Shown in pieces: positions 11,200 to 23,800 of a DNA stretch of 64,000 nt (the first letter of the stretch is position 1; each line of letters opens with the position of its first letter). Both the position numbers and the translations under genes were made by a program. The stretch lies in the NCBI GenBank assembly GCA_011799875.1, contig CM022302.1, positions 525,588,228 to 525,652,227 on the forward strand. The letters are read 5' to 3'. Below the pieces are notes generated by a model that was given only the letters and a program-made list of their open reading frames with translations, had not been told where the DNA came from and did no database searches. This stretch comes from Thinopyrum elongatum (Eukaryota > Streptophyta > Magnoliopsida > Poales > Poaceae).

Positions 11200-13715
11200 T
11201 TAAGTTTTCTTCACCACCCACATTTTTAGGGGTGGCTTCGAAGCAATGAGTCTAAGTGCAGCATCTGAGAACTTCGGCTTTGGAGCCCTAGCAAATAGCC
11301 TTGCAGGAGGAGAATAATACTCATAAGAGTAAGCAGAAAAGTTCTTTGTTCTATGAACATAGCGGTTTGAGGAAACACGCTCATATTCATGGGCCTGAGT
11401 ATAATTTTCCTGCAAAACATTGGCGTTAGGGTGACTCAGTTGAGTCCTCTGTCTGTATGCAGCCTTTGGACCATATGAAGCCTTTGGTCTGGGGTTTGTC
11501 TTCTTCCCAGGCGGTGTCATGATGACGTTCACAGGAAGATTCTCAAGACAACTTTTGGGTACCTAGATCTTCTTCATAGGTGGCCCATTCCTGCAGTTAG
11601 TACCAATATACCTGGCAAACACTTCACCTTTTTTATTCTTAAACAGTTTATAGTTTGCATCAAAGGATTCATCAATGATAATGGGGTTAGCACAAGTGAA
11701 GCCAGATAAGGTGGATGGATCCACTGAAGGTTCCTTTGCAGCAACCCATGTGGTATTGGGGTACTGCTCAGGCTTCCAGTAAGAGCCATCAACATTCATT
11801 TTCCTCTCGAACCCAACACCCTCTTTCCTAGGGTTTCGGTTCAGAATCTGCTTTTTGAGGACATCACATAATGTCTGAAGCCCTTTGAGACTTTTGTACA
11901 TCCCTGTCTCAAGCAATGTCTTCAACCTAGCATTTTCATCAGCAATAGTAGTGGTATCCTCAGCAGAGGGGTTAGTTACCACATCAGCAGTTGAAGATAT
12001 TGCAACAGTAGTAGCAGCAGAACATTCAGCAACAGAGGTAGCGTTATCGCGCTCAAGGCATTTTAGACATGGTGGTTCAAATCCTTCTTGAGCGGGACTG
12101 ATCTGTTGGGTGCGAAGTGACTCATTCTCCTTTTGAAGATCTTCATGAATCGTTCTCAACTTCTCAAGCTCTTGCTTCCTTTGAAGATAATCGTAGGAAA
12201 GCTTTTCATGAGTTGTTGAGAGCGTTTCATGACGACTTTCAAGTTCCTCGTACTTAACATGAAGATTTTTTATGTCTTCAATTTAGGACTGAGATCGGGT
12301 CATTTCCGCGTCCAACAGGTCATCGCTTTTGTCTAATAGTTTTTGAATATGTTCCATAGCTTTCTGTTGTTCAATTGCAATTTTAGCAAGTGTTTTGTAG
12401 CTAGGTTTGGATTCACAATCAGAGTCATCTTCACTTGATGTTTAAAAGTAAGCATCGCGTGATTTTACCTTGGCACCACGTGCCATGAAGCAGTAGGTAG
12501 GAGCAGAGTCGTCCTTGTCATTAGCATCAGTGTTGGTGACGGAGCCATTGTCTTCAGAGTTGAAGATGGTCTTGGCAACGTAGGCTGTAGCTAGAGCCAG
12601 ACTTGCAACGCCAGAGTCGGATTCCTCCTCAGACTCCACCTCTGCCTCCTCAGAAGCAGACTCCTCCTCAGAATCCATCTCCTTGCCAACAAAAGCACGA
12701 GCCTTGCCAGATGTACTCTTCTTGTGTGATGAAGACTTTGAGGATTTCTTCTTCTTCTTCTTGTCATCAGAATCATATTCCTTGATCTTCTTCTTCTTCT
12801 TCTTCTTCTCATTGTCCCACTGTGGACACTCAGAGATGTAGTGACCAGGTTTCTTGCACTTGTGGCATGTTCTCTTCTTGTGGTCATGGGTAGAAGCTTC
12901 ATCATTTCTTGAGCTGGATCATGAAGACTTTCTGAAGCCTTTCTTCTTCGTGAATTTCTGGAACTTCTTCACAAGCATAGCAAGCTCCTCTCCAATGTCT
13001 TCAGGATCACCAAAACTGCAGTCAGATTCTTCTTCAGATGAGGAAACAGCCTTAGCCTTCAAAGCGCGAGTTCGGCCATAGTTGGGACCATAGATATCTC
13101 GTTTCTCAGATAGCTGAAACTCATGTGTGTTGAGCCTCTCAAGTATGTCAGACGGATCGAGAGTCTTGAAGTCAGGCGTTCTTGAATCATCAAGGCTAGG
13201 GTGTCAAACGAGCTGTCAAGTGATCTTAGAAGTGTCTTGATGATTTCATGCTTGGTGATCTCAATAGCGTCGAGTGCCTGAAGCTCATTTGTGATATCAG
13301 TGAGGCGATCAAATGTGAGCTGGACGTTCTCATTGTCGTGTCTCTTGAAGCGGTTGAAGAGGTTGCGAAGGACACTGATCCTTTGATCCCTCTGAGTTGA
13401 GACGCCTTCGTTGACCTTGGAGAGCCAGTCCCAGACTAGCTTCGATGTTTCCAGAGCACTCACATGGCCATACTGTCCTTTGGTCAGATGACCACAGATG
13501 ATGTTCTTGGCGGTAGAATCCAGTTGAACGAACTTCTTGACATCAGCAGGGGTGACACCTTCACCGGTCTTGGGAACGCCGTTCTTGACGACATACCAGA
13601 GGTCGACATCAATGGCTTCAAGATGCATGCGCATCTTATTCTTCCAGTAGGGGTATTCAGTGCCATCGAAGATAGGGCACGCAGCGGAGACTTTGATTAT
13701 CCCTGCAGTCGACAT
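11200..13715 (-). pseudogene. Sirevirus 1 gag, broken
   Basis: The frame starts at 13715 (MSTAGIIKVSAACPIFDGTE) with a Copia Gag (DUF4219/UBN2-type) domain. A frameshift near 13185 is followed by a CCHC zinc knuckle (CHKCKKPGHYISEC, about 12826-12870), a Lys/Ser-rich and acidic stretch, a YCFMARG motif typical of Sireviruses, and a long coiled-coil region (about 12300-12100). In-frame stops occur at 12442, about 12284, and 11563. The last piece (11532-11200) is basic. Gag would form the cytoplasmic particle that packages element RNA. The very long Gag tail is a Sirevirus trait. Confidence 0.8.
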
Positions 13716-13767
13716 AGCTAAAACTCCAGGTGGTTAAACCGAATCACACAGAACAAGGGAGTACCTT

Positions 13768-13781
13768 GCTCTGATACCAAT
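13768..13781 (-). other. Primer-binding site, Sirevirus 1
   Basis: Minus strand ATTGGTATCAGAGC directly follows the end of the 5' LTR; complementary to the initiator tRNA-Met 3' end. Confidence 0.9.
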
Positions 13782-15121
13782 TGAAAGTGCTAGTTATCGA
13801 CTAGAGGGGGGGTGAATAGGTGATTTTTATGAAAGTCTTCAAAACATGAGAGTTTCAAAGACACACAATAGAAATGAACCTATTGGTATGCAGTGGAAGG
13901 TAGACTACACTAGACAAGCCATAGTCAAGCAAGTAATGAAGCTATAACACGGAGACTATTAGCAGCTAGGTAGTATGGATCAAGATGGAAGATGGTATGA
14001 AGCCAAACAACAATAGTCGTCACACAGTGAAGTCAAACAGATCAGGCAAGCATGCAAATGACTTCACGAAGACAAACTGTAAATAAGTGAGGGAAGAGAT
14101 AGAACCAGTTAGCTCGGTGAAGACAGTGATTTGGTAGACCAGTTCCAACTGCTGTGACAGTTGTACGTCTGGTTGGAGTGGCTAGGTATTTAAACCTGAG
14201 GACACACAGTCCTCACCGTATTCTCCTTGAGCTAAGATCACACAGACCTCGCCCAATCACTCGTGGTAAGTCTTCAGGTGACTTCCAAACCTTCACAGAC
14301 TTCGTTCACCGGCAATCCACAATGACTCTTGGATGCTCAGAACGCGACGCCTAACCGGCCGGAGGATTCACAGTCCTCAAGTGTAACAAGTCTTCAGGTC
14401 ACGCGGACAGAAAGACTTCAGTGATGCCAAACACTCTTTGGGCTCAGGGTGTTTTGGGCTTTGTCCTCGCAAGGATCTCTCTCTCAAATGCTTTGGAGGT
14501 GGGTTGCTCTCAAACGACAAAAGTCGTGTACTAACTCTGAGCAGCCACAAATTTATGGTGTAGGGGGTGGGCTATTTATAGCCACTGGGCAACCCGACCT
14601 GATTTGTCCGAAATGACCCTGGGTCACTAAGGAACTGACACGTGTTCCAACGGTCAGATTTTAAACCCACGTGGCAGCTTGACTTGGGCTATAAGTAAAG
14701 CTGACTCATCCAGCTCTAGACAAGATTTGCTCTCATAGTCTTCTCTCGAAGACTTAGGATTTGGTTGAGCATCACTTCAGTCACTCTGACTTTGTTCACT
14801 TGGACCCCACTTAACAGTACGGTGGTTCCTATGACTCAACAAAGAAGAAAAAGGAAACAACGAAACAACTATGTCTTCGCGCTCCAAAGTCTTCATGCGA
14901 TGTCTTCTCATGTCATAGTCTTCCATGTGAATATCTTCACGTACCACCATTGTCTTCAATGTCTTCATACATTTTTAGGGGTCATCTCCGGTAGGTAAAC
15001 CGAATCAATGAGGGACTACTACCTGTGTTATCCTGCAATTCTCACAAACACATTAGTCCCTCAACCAGGTTTGTCGTCAATACTCCAAAACCAACTAGCG
15101 GTGGCACTAGATGCACTTACG
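13782..15121 (-). repeat. 5' LTR of Sirevirus 1
   Basis: 1340 bp, highly similar to 356-1709. Its outer end reads ...CACTTACG where the partner has ...CACTTACA, a single change at the terminal base. A minus-strand TATA box lies at 14572-14581. The target duplication AGGAT follows at 15122-15126. Confidence 0.93.
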
Positions 15122-15378
15122 AGGATCTTTTACTCCTAGACCTTTACTCTGGGACTCTGATCTCTCTTCTATTCGGGTTAAATAATTTTACTAACTCCGA
15201 CACTTAGGATCTCGTATTTCCTATCCTCCCGGAGAGCTGGATATCTGTGCGATTTCACTGTCATTGATCTGATTAGTCTGATAATCATTTTCCTTTCCAT
15301 TGTTTTGTTTAACCTTTCCTTCTGAGATCTGTTATGATTCTCATCGTCTTACGACAACCCTGAACTTCCCTATTTCAG

Positions 15379-16149
15379 ATGGATCGTCTGTTTCCACCGC
15401 GGCCTACGACCCAGCTTGTGCTTCGCACTTGGGCTCGTGATGCCCCTGGGTTTCCAGCTGTTCTGATCGCCCTCCTGACTAGACTGGGTTACCGCTGGTA
15501 TCCCGAGTACATGGTCTACGAGGTTTACCGCGAGTTCAACCAGGAGCAATACTATGCTGATGTTTGGATCTATGATCAGCAGAATGACTCAGACACTGAG
15601 CTACACCTTTTCCACGGTATAGGTGTGATGATCGAGATGGCAGTACATGATGCCGCCTACTCTGCTGTCGCACGTCTCCGAGGGGAGCACAATGCTAGCT
15701 TGGATGACTCTGTGTTTCGGTACATTCCGTATGCACCTATTGGAGATGCTACTAGATACTACACAGCTATCTGTGCCCCGTACGAGTCTCGACGCTACGA
15801 CCCGCAGATTCTGATTCAGTGCACTCAGGCTTTGGATCGCACTGTTCGGGCTCTTGCCGTCGAGTTGTTAGCCACTCGAGCACGCTACTACGAGGCTATG
15901 ACACAGTTGCTACCAGTTGTTCGTGCAGGGATACATCCGGAGCATATCCTTTACCCACGTAGGACCGAGATGCCGCCAGGTATTGATTGGCCTGCAGTGG
16001 GAGGTCACACGCCTGCACGTGGACCTCTTCTTACAGTTCGAGACCGGGTTCTGCATCAGAGTGCACATGGAGCACAGGATCCTGCCGCGACGAACATTCA
16101 TCGTCCGCACTTGCAGTTACCCCGTTTCAGTGGTTTTCTCCGACGTTGA
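15379..16149 (+). CDS. Extra ORF between leader and gag of the Gypsy element
   Basis: An intact 256-residue ORF encodes MDRLFPPRPTTQ... I do not recognise the family. It is rich in Tyr, Arg and Ala with helical stretches in the second half (residues about 150-185), and it has no membrane span or signal peptide. The ATG is directly preceded by cttccctatttcag, a strong 3' splice-site look-alike. It lies 245 bp upstream of the gag-pol ATG and in a different frame, so it could be expressed from its own spliced RNA. It is not a Gag, since a complete Gag with zinc knuckle follows. Codon quality and lack of stops in a 256-codon frame argue that it is a real element gene. Confidence 0.65.
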   Translation: MDRLFPPRPTTQLVLRTWARDAPGFPAVLIALLTRLGYRWYPEYMVYEVYREFNQEQYYADVWIYDQQNDSDTELHLFHGIGVMIEMAVHDAAYSAVARLRGEHNASLDDSVFRYIPYAPIGDATRYYTAICAPYESRRYDPQILIQCTQALDRTVRALAVELLATRARYYEAMTQLLPVVRAGIHPEHILYPRRTEMPPGIDWPAVGGHTPARGPLLTVRDRVLHQSAHGAQDPAATNIHRPHLQLPRFSGFLRR

Positions 16150-16393
16150 TGTAGCCTTTGCTATGTCACGTTGTGTACTTCCTTACCGCGTGCCTGCGTG
16201 CCGCCTAGTGCATCTAGCTTTTCAATTTGCGCCGTTATGCTGCCCGATTGTAACCAACTGTGTATGGATCTGTATGTCTTAAGTGACTACTTTTAGCATC
16301 TATTGCACTCTTTCAATAACGTCGAGTTACATCTTGTTTATTGCTAAACACTTGCATAATCTACTGCTAAACTACCCCTGTTGAATTAGCAGG

Positions 16394-19300
16394 ATGGCTG
16401 AAAACAATCCACCACCGCCTCCACCACCTGATTACATGGCAGCGATGATGCAACAGTTTGAACTCAACCGCCAGTTTATGACAGGAATTATGCAGCAATT
16501 CCCTCGTCCTGATGCTAATCAGCAGCCACCTTCCATCACCCTGCCAGAGTTTATGAGGCTCAGTCCATCGTTTTTCCGCAACACAGTCAACCCAATAGAT
16601 GCAGATGACTGGCTGCGTGACATCTCCTATGAGATGGAGTCTGCTGGTGTTGCCCAAGCCAATTATGTCACCTTCGCGACATACCTTTTGAAGGGTCCTG
16701 CTTCCCAATGGTGGGCCACTCACCGACAGACCCTGCCACCTGGTACTGTCGTCACTTGGGCAGAGTTCAAGATTGCTTTCCGTGCCCGCTACATTCCTCA
16801 AGCTATTATAGCTAGGAAGAACGCCGAGTTCCGTAGTCTCGTTCAAGGCAACAAGACTGTGGAAGTCTATCAGCACGAGTTTCTTGACTTGTCTCGCTAC
16901 GCGGAAGAGGACATTCCTACTGATGAACGAAGGCAGGAGAAGTTCCGTGAAGGACTGCATCATGACATTCAATTAGCTCTGCTTGTCCAAGACTTTCCTG
17001 ATTTCGCCACCTTGGTGAATAAGGCTATCATGGCTGAAACTGGACTGAAGAAGCACAAAGAAGCGTCCAGACGCACCCGTGAGTCGGGCTCATCTTCGGG
17101 CTCGTCTTCCCAGAAGCGTCACATATGGTTCCCTCAAGGCATGTTCCGTTCAGCAGCTCCTGTGAACAGGCCCTCTTATGCTGCACCACGTCTGTCACCT
17201 CCACCACCGAGGCAGCCCCTGCCAGCTCCAGCACCTCGTCCTGACAGCGGACTATGCTTCAAGTGTGGCAAGCCAGGTCACCGTGCTAGAGATTGTTCTC
17301 AGAATCAAAATCAACTGGCTCTTCCTTCTGCTGGCCGTGGTATTGGCCGTGGTATTCCTCAACAGCGCAACAACAATGTCAGACCTCCTTATGGTCGTGG
17401 GCAGTACTACCACATCAATATGTCTGAAGCTCCGAATCAATCAGATACTGTGATGGGTACACTTCTCGTAAATTCAGTACCTGCATCTGTTTTATTTGAT
17501 TCAGGAGCATCACATTCATTCATGTTAGAGAAATTTGCACTCTTGCATGACGTTAAATGTGAAACACTACACCACCCTTTAGTAGTAAACACTCCCGCGG
17601 GTCGGTGTCAAGCCACCATATTCAGCCCCGAAGTCAACATTATGATTGAAGAGAGGAATTTTCAAGCCTTTCCCATTATTCTGAAATCTTCCAAGATTGA
17701 TCTTATACTGGGAATGGATTGGTTGAAGGCTCATTACGCCTCAATCAATTGTGCCAATAAAGTTGTGCATCTCCTACATCCATCGAATGAGATAGTGAAT
17801 TATCAAGCTTACCTCACTCAGAATGCTGAGGCTCAAATTTATGCCTTAAATGCGTTGAATGCTTCTCCACTTGATGGGATTGAGAACATCCCAGTTGTCT
17901 GCGACTTCCCGGATGTTTTTCCAGAAGAACTTCCAGGAATACCCCCTGCTAGAGCTGTCGAGTTCGCCATCGACTTGAAGCCTGGCACCACTCCTATTGC
18001 GAAGCGTCCTTACAAGATGCCTCCGCACCATCTTATTGAGCTTAAGGAGGAAATCGATAAATCCTTAAGGAAGGGTTTCATTCGCCCTAGTTCCTCTGCT
18101 TGGGGAGCACCTTCTCTCTTTGTTAAGAAGAAGGATGGAACTAACCATTTGGTTCAAGATTATCATCCTATCAACCAGGCAACCATTCAGAATAAATATC
18201 CGCTTCCCCGGATCAACGATTTATATGATCAACTTGCTGGATCTTCGGTGTTTTCTAAACTCGACTTGAGGTTGGGTTATCACCAGATCCGTGTCCGTGA
18301 AGTGGATATCCCGAAGACTGCATTCGTTACTCGTTATGGTTCATACGAGTACACCGTTATGTCGTTTGGCTTAACAAACGCTCCAGCTACATTCTCCCGC
18401 TTAATGAATTACATATTCATGGATTACCTCGACAAATTCGTCATGGTATATCTGGATGATATTCTGGTTTATTCAAAGAATAAAGAAGAACATGCTGAGC
18501 ATCTTCGCCTTGTTCTGGAGAGACTTCGAGAGCACAAGTTATATGCCAAGTACTCTAAGTGCGAATTCTGGCTTTCTGAGGTAACCTACCTTGGACATGT
18601 CATCTCCAAGGATGGTATCGCAGTTAACCCGGAGCGCGTTCAGGCTATTCTTGACTGGACCCCTCCGAAAAACGTCAAGCAAGTGAGAAGTTTTCTCGGA
18701 CTTGCTAGCTATTGTCGCCGATTCATCGAGAATTTCTCCAAGATTGCCAAGCCCCTGACTGATCTGCTTCACAAAGGCGTTAAGTTTGAGTGGACAGACA
18801 AATGTCAGGAAAGCTTCCAGACTCTCAAAGACAAGCTGACATCTGCTCCAGTCCTTGCCCCTCCAGATTCCCGCAAAGATTTTGTTATCTTCTGCTACGA
18901 TTCTCGCCAAGGACTAGGTTGTGTCCTAATGCAAGAGCGAAGAGTAATTGCTTATGCTTCACGACAATTGCATCCACATGAAGAGAATTACCCAGTGCAT
19001 GATCTTGAACTTGCTGCGGTGATTTATGCTTTGAAGCAATGGCGTCATTACCTCCTTGGTAATCGGTGTGAGATTTACACCGATCATCAGGGCTTGAAGT
19101 ATTTATTCACTCAACCAGAACTTAATCTTCGTCAGCAGCGATGGTTGGAAACAATCACGGATTATGACTGTGGTATTTCCTACACTCCTGGCAAAGCTAA
19201 TGTGATGGCTGATGCTTTGAGCCGCAAGTCCTATTGCAGCAACCTCATGGTTAAACAAGCTCAACCCCAGCTATATGAAGAATTGCGCAAACTGAACCTA

Positions 19301-20788
19301 TGCATCGTCCCGCAAGGTTCTCTTAATAACCTTGTGATACAGCCAGATCTCGAGAAAGCTGTCAAGATTGCGCAAGCCAAAGATGCTGAAATTGGTCTGA
19401 TGAAAAGGGAGATTCACCTTGAAAAGTACAGGGATTTCTCAATTGCTGAAGATGGAACCTTGTATTTCCGAGACCGCATGGTAGTACCTCGCTTCGAGCT
19501 GATGACTGACAAAGTCATGAAGGAGGCCCATGATACACTGCTGTCTATCCATCCGGGTAGTACCAAGATGTATCGTGACCTTCGTCAAAGGTACTGGTGG
19601 TCTGGAATGAAGCAGGATATTGCTCGTTATGTTGCTGAATGTGACGTTTGCCGTCGCGTGAAAGCAGAACATCAGAAGCCTGCCGGGATTCTTCAACCAC
19701 TTCCTATTCCGTTGTGGAAATGGGATAAGGTTCAAATGGACTTCATTACTGGTCTTCCCAAGTCTCAGAAGGGTCACGATGCCATTCTTGTCGTCGTCGA
19801 CCGACTCTCCAAGGTTGCACATTTTCTGCCTGTCAAGGAGACCATCACTGCTAGTCAGTTAGCAGAGTTGTATGTCTCCAGAATTGTTTCACTTCACGGT
19901 ATCCCGAAGGAGATTAGTTCGGACCGTGGTGTTCTATTCACTTCCAAGTTCTGGGAAAGTTTCCAAGAAGCTATGGGAACTCACATTACCTGGAGTTCAG
20001 CTTATCATCCTCAATCCCAATGCCAAGTTGAGCGCATTAATCAAGTGCTTGAAGACATGCTTCGCGCTTGTGTTATATCTTTCGGTAAGAAATGGGAGGA
20101 ATCTCTCCCGTATGCCGAGTTCTCTTATAACAACAGCTATCAAGCCAGCTTGAAGATGGCCCCCTTCGAAGTTCTCTATGGACGTAATTGTCGAACCCCT
20201 CTAAATTGGTCAGAAACTGGGGAACGACCTCTTGTTGGACCGGACATTATCCGACACGCTGAAGGACAAGTCAGAATTGTCCGGGAAAATCTCAAGGCGG
20301 CTCAGGACCGCCAGAAGAGCAATTATGATCGCAAGCGATGGGGTCTGACTTATCAACCAGGTGATCAAGCTTACCTTCATGTCACTCCTATGAAGGGCAC
20401 CCGTCATTTCGGAATCAAGGGCAAGCTAGCTCCTCGCTATATTGGTCCTTTTCGCATAGTTGCTAGACGTGGACTGGTGGCTTATAAATTGGAGTTGCCA
20501 CCACAATTCTCTCATATTCATGATGTCTTCCACGTGTTGCAACTTCGTAAGTGCTTCAAGGAATCTCCGCACCGCGCAGTGGATCACGAGATGCTCGAGC
20601 TGCAAGATGATCTTTCTTACAAGGAGTATCCGATCCACATCCTTGATGAAGCTGAACGTCGAACTCGTCAGAAGACGACCAAGTTCCTGAAAGTGCAGTG
20701 GTCGAATCACACTAAAGATGAAGCCACTTGGGAACGCGAGGATCATCTTCGGGAAGAGTATCCCGACCTCTTTCCTTCTCCCTCCTAA
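16394..20788 (+). CDS. Gypsy Gag-Pol polyprotein, chromovirus type
   Basis: One open frame of 1464 codons. Order: Gag (about 1-235), CCHC zinc knuckle (C288-C301, [14 protein letters not shown]), protease Asp-Ser-Gly (D369), RT with YLDD (686-689), RNase H (about 830-950), integrase zinc site, integrase core with D1116, D1177 and E1213 (exact DD35E spacing), and a chromodomain-like tail (about 1415-1464). The tail would steer integration toward particular chromatin. The ATG is preceded by gttgaattagcagg, another acceptor-like site. Oddity: in RNase H the usual Cys-Asp-Ala-Ser reads Cys-Tyr-Asp-Ser, putting Tyr835 at the first catalytic Asp. Some RT and integrase core residues also depart from consensus ([17 protein letters not shown]). 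The open frame suggests recent insertion; activity is doubtful. Confidence 0.93.
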   Translation: MAENNPPPPPPPDYMAAMMQQFELNRQFMTGIMQQFPRPDANQQPPSITLPEFMRLSPSFFRNTVNPIDADDWLRDISYEMESAGVAQANYVTFATYLLKGPASQWWATHRQTLPPGTVVTWAEFKIAFRARYIPQAIIARKNAEFRSLVQGNKTVEVYQHEFLDLSRYAEEDIPTDERRQEKFREGLHHDIQLALLVQDFPDFATLVNKAIMAETGLKKHKEASRRTRESGSSSGSSSQKRHIWFPQGMFRSAAPVNRPSYAAPRLSPPPPRQPLPAPAPRPDSGLCFKCGKPGHRARDCSQNQNQLALPSAGRGIGRGIPQQRNNNVRPPYGRGQYYHINMSEAPNQSDTVMGTLLVNSVPASVLFDSGASHSFMLEKFALLHDVKCETLHHPLVVNTPAGRCQATIFSPEVNIMIEERNFQAFPIILKSSKIDLILGMDWLKAHYASINCANKVVHLLHPSNEIVNYQAYLTQNAEAQIYALNALNASPLDGIENIPVVCDFPDVFPEELPGIPPARAVEFAIDLKPGTTPIAKRPYKMPPHHLIELKEEIDKSLRKGFIRPSSSAWGAPSLFVKKKDGTNHLVQDYHPINQATIQNKYPLPRINDLYDQLAGSSVFSKLDLRLGYHQIRVREVDIPKTAFVTRYGSYEYTVMSFGLTNAPATFSRLMNYIFMDYLDKFVMVYLDDILVYSKNKEEHAEHLRLVLERLREHKLYAKYSKCEFWLSEVTYLGHVISKDGIAVNPERVQAILDWTPPKNVKQVRSFLGLASYCRRFIENFSKIAKPLTDLLHKGVKFEWTDKCQESFQTLKDKLTSAPVLAPPDSRKDFVIFCYDSRQGLGCVLMQERRVIAYASRQLHPHEENYPVHDLELAAVIYALKQWRHYLLGNRCEIYTDHQGLKYLFTQPELNLRQQRWLETITDYDCGISYTPGKANVMADALSRKSYCSNLMVKQAQPQLYEELRKLNLCIVPQGSLNNLVIQPDLEKAVKIAQAKDAEIGLMKREIHLEKYRDFSIAEDGTLYFRDRMVVPRFELMTDKVMKEAHDTLLSIHPGSTKMYRDLRQRYWWSGMKQDIARYVAECDVCRRVKAEHQKPAGILQPLPIPLWKWDKVQMDFITGLPKSQKGHDAILVVVDRLSKVAHFLPVKETITASQLAELYVSRIVSLHGIPKEISSDRGVLFTSKFWESFQEAMGTHITWSSAYHPQSQCQVERINQVLEDMLRACVISFGKKWEESLPYAEFSYNNSYQASLKMAPFEVLYGRNCRTPLNWSETGERPLVGPDIIRHAEGQVRIVRENLKAAQDRQKSNYDRKRWGLTYQPGDQAYLHVTPMKGTRHFGIKGKLAPRYIGPFRIVARRGLVAYKLELPPQFSHIHDVFHVLQLRKCFKESPHRAVDHEMLELQDDLSYKEYPIHILDEAERRTRQKTTKFLKVQWSNHTKDEATWEREDHLREEYPDLFPSPS

Positions 20789-20812
20789 ATTCTCGGGACG
20801 AGAATTTCTTTT

Positions 20813-20826
20813 AGAGGAGGAGAACT
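20813..20826 (+). other. Polypurine tract of the Gypsy element
   Basis: AGAGGAGGAGAACT lies directly before the 3' LTR, 24 bp after the gag-pol stop. Confidence 0.75.
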
Positions 20827-23800
20827 TGTAACACCCCTGTGTAATATCCACTATGATCAGCTGCTAACAATGCCAAGTCATATCATTTGCAGTGCTTAAA
20901 CAAAGTGGTTAATCAAAGCAAATCAACTCCATTTTGAAAATCAATTCAAATCCTAAAGTGAAATATGAAGTTGATCAAACTCTGTTGGGAAAATGTTCAT
21001 TAAATGGCAAATAATCCAGGAACATTTGTAAAACCATAATCAATAAAGTTGGAGTTATACAAATGACTCAAACAAGATGAAACAGCATCAAAACAGCAAT
21101 ATTAAAATCATTTCAATTTCAAATGAAAGCCAAACCTGTCCAAACCAGTTTTTGGTGATGTGTAATATTGCATGGAATTATTTGAGCCTAGTCTCATATT
21201 TTACAAAAATGCAGAAGTGTCCTAACTATTTCGAAACAGAAAATAAATAAAAGAAAATAGAAAGCAGAGAAAGGAAAATAAGAAAAGGCCACTGTGCACT
21301 GCCACTAGTGCACAGTGCCTGGAACCCAGCCCACCTGGCCCATTCCTCCTTCTCTCTCCTATGCGTGTCGCCGCCGCTGAGGCCGAGCTCGCGCTCGCCG
21401 GCCGTAGGCTGACACGGCGACGCCCACCGATGCTACAGCGCCAGCGAGAGGATAAGGCCTCGCCCGTTCATCCCCCTGGTCGCCGCGCCACTTCTCTCCC
21501 TCTCTCCAGCGCTCGCTCTCCCTTTCCCCTCTCTGGTCGAGCGCCATCGCCACCGTTCGCCCCGCGCCACCGCGGCCACCGTCGCCTTTCACCCAGCCGT
21601 CGAGCCCACGAGCTCCGCAGTGCCCCTCCTCATCGTCTACGGGCATCAATTTGAGCTAGGCGGCGCTATGGGGACAGCCACGAGCTCTTCTTCTTCCTGC
21701 TGCCGCCGGCGAACTTCTTCGATTCCGGCCAGCTCTGCGCTCCTAAGCTATCACCGGCTTTTCTTAGCCACTCGGTGAGCTCTCCTCTCCTTCCCATCTC
21801 CCTGGTTGCTCGCGTGATCGGCCGTAGCTAGCCCATCGTCATGGCTGTAATCGCCGCCGCCGTTCACTTCATCGGCGCGGCCACCGGTAACGCAGACCGC
21901 GTCCGAGCTCATGGCCGTGCTCAGCGCCCTCGTGCGAGTCTGACGCACTAGATCTCGTCGCCTGCCGAGCTCTTTGTCGCCGGTTGCGGAGATGGCCGAA
22001 CTCCGGCGCCGTTTCTGCTCGTCGCCGGCACCGTTTCGGTCGCCCCCGATGCCTCGCGCTAGCCCAGTTGGAAGTGGCGCTGCACGCTCATTCGAACGAG
22101 CCCAAAATCAACCGATTTGGTGCACCGTAGAGGAAATCCGACACTCGCCGGAGTCGCGCCGCCGCGGGCGGCCTCGTCGGAGCGTTTCCGGCCGGCGTCC
22201 GACATGGAAAGGTGTGGGGCCCGTTTTTACTCACTGACATGTGGGCCCCCTAGCCGCGTTTGACCGGGTTGACCACGGTCAACGCGCTCACACTGTTCAC
22301 TAGTGCCACTGACCTGTGGGCCCGAGCGACTAATCATTGTTAGTGATTAAGTTAATTAAAACCTGTTAACTAGTTGAGTCACTGACAGGCTGGGCCCACT
22401 CCCCAAATTACTCAGTTAGTTAAGTTAACTCAATGTTAGTCATCACAGAGGCTGACAGGACCCACATGTCAGGTTTGACCCTGGTCAGCCTCAGTTGACC
22501 TGCTGATGTCATGCTGACGCACTGCTGATGCAATAAATCATTTCTGTTAATAATATAATTTCAGAAAATCAAATAAACTTTGAAAATTAATAACTTTTAA
22601 ACCGTAGCTCGGATCGAAAAAGTTAAAACATGAAAGTTGCTCAGAACGACGAGACGAGTCTGATCGTGCCGTCTATTTCCTTGTCGGAACCCCCTATGTA
22701 GGAGAACTCGTAACTCCGAGCCCGATTCCGGCAGATGAATAGTGCACACACACCGGTTAATAAATCCCAGAATAATTCTAAAAATAACTAAAATGATTTA
22801 GAAGCATATTTAGACAACCCTGCACTGCATCATAGCATAGCACGCACTGTGTTGCATCTGTTTGCATTATGTTTACCTGTTTCTTCCCCCTCTTCTCTCT
22901 CGGTACACCCCGACGTTGACGTAGCTCCCGAGGCCGACGCAGCTCCGGAGTACGACTACGTCCCCGACGACACCACCGACGACCTTGCCCTTGCCCCTGA
23001 GCAAACAGGCAAGCACCCCCATTTTGAGCATGCCTATATCGCCTATTCTCTTCTCTCTTATGCTTGCATTAGAACTGCTACTGCTACTGTTTTCCTATAT
23101 TTGCTGCATAGCCTGTTTATTGTAACCTGCCTTGCTACCTTGCTGGTTATCCTAAACTGTTTAGAATAGGCTGGGTAGAGACCTATCAGATACCCCCACT
23201 TGATCCCGACTGCCCTGCTGGATATCAGAAGACCCGATCATCGAGATTGAAGACCAGACCCTGGCACCGCACATCATTTCCCCTTAGTTGCCGACACTGC
23301 TGGGTTACCGTCGAGTGCCGAGGGTGATACCTCGTTAGCACTTCTGATGTTAACCTTGTAGGTTAGTTACTCTGTCGTGGTAAGCGAGGGTGATTCCTCC
23401 TACACCACCCCCGATAACGACATCGTCGCGCAACACATCAAGCGTGGATCTCGAGGGTGATTCCTCCTTCGTTCACCTTGACGTAAACATCAGTGGGATT
23501 CCATCGAGGGTGATTCCTCAGGGTTCCCTTGGTGTCAGACACACGGATACTGCTGTTGATTTGACTTGCACTAAACCTTGTTACTAAAGACGGGTCGGCC
23601 CTGAGGGGTACCCGCGCGAGCTTTATGCGAAGTGATGTGTGATCGGGTGTACCTGAAGGGTACCCGAGACTTGAACACGAGGCGTGGCCGGGCATTCCTA
23701 GCCCTTGCCACAAGTCCTCGAGACGGGGCAACGGGGTCACATCGATCGTGAGTCTCTGCTCGTTACCACGCGCTCCTAATCCACTAAACGGTTTGGATAT

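Larger units (their letters stand above)
356..15121 (-). mobile_element. Sirevirus 1: nested Copia element in the Gypsy leader
   Basis: A 14.8 kb minus-strand element with LTRs at both ends is flanked by the 5-bp target duplication AGGAT (351-355 and 15122-15126). Reading right to left it holds 5' LTR, tRNA-Met primer site, long gag, pol (protease, integrase, RT, RNase H), a very large third ORF, purine tract and 3' LTR. The coiled-coil/basic Gag, the extra ORF behind pol and repeated AAAGGGGGAGA purine tracts are Sirevirus (Maximus-type) traits. All three genes carry stops or frameshifts, so the copy is not autonomous. Confidence 0.92.

Noticed and set aside
21359..21654. Two overlapping GC-rich frames on opposite strands in the Gypsy LTR
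   Set aside because: Both are Arg/Pro/Gly-rich without motifs, as expected of a GC-rich block in any frame.
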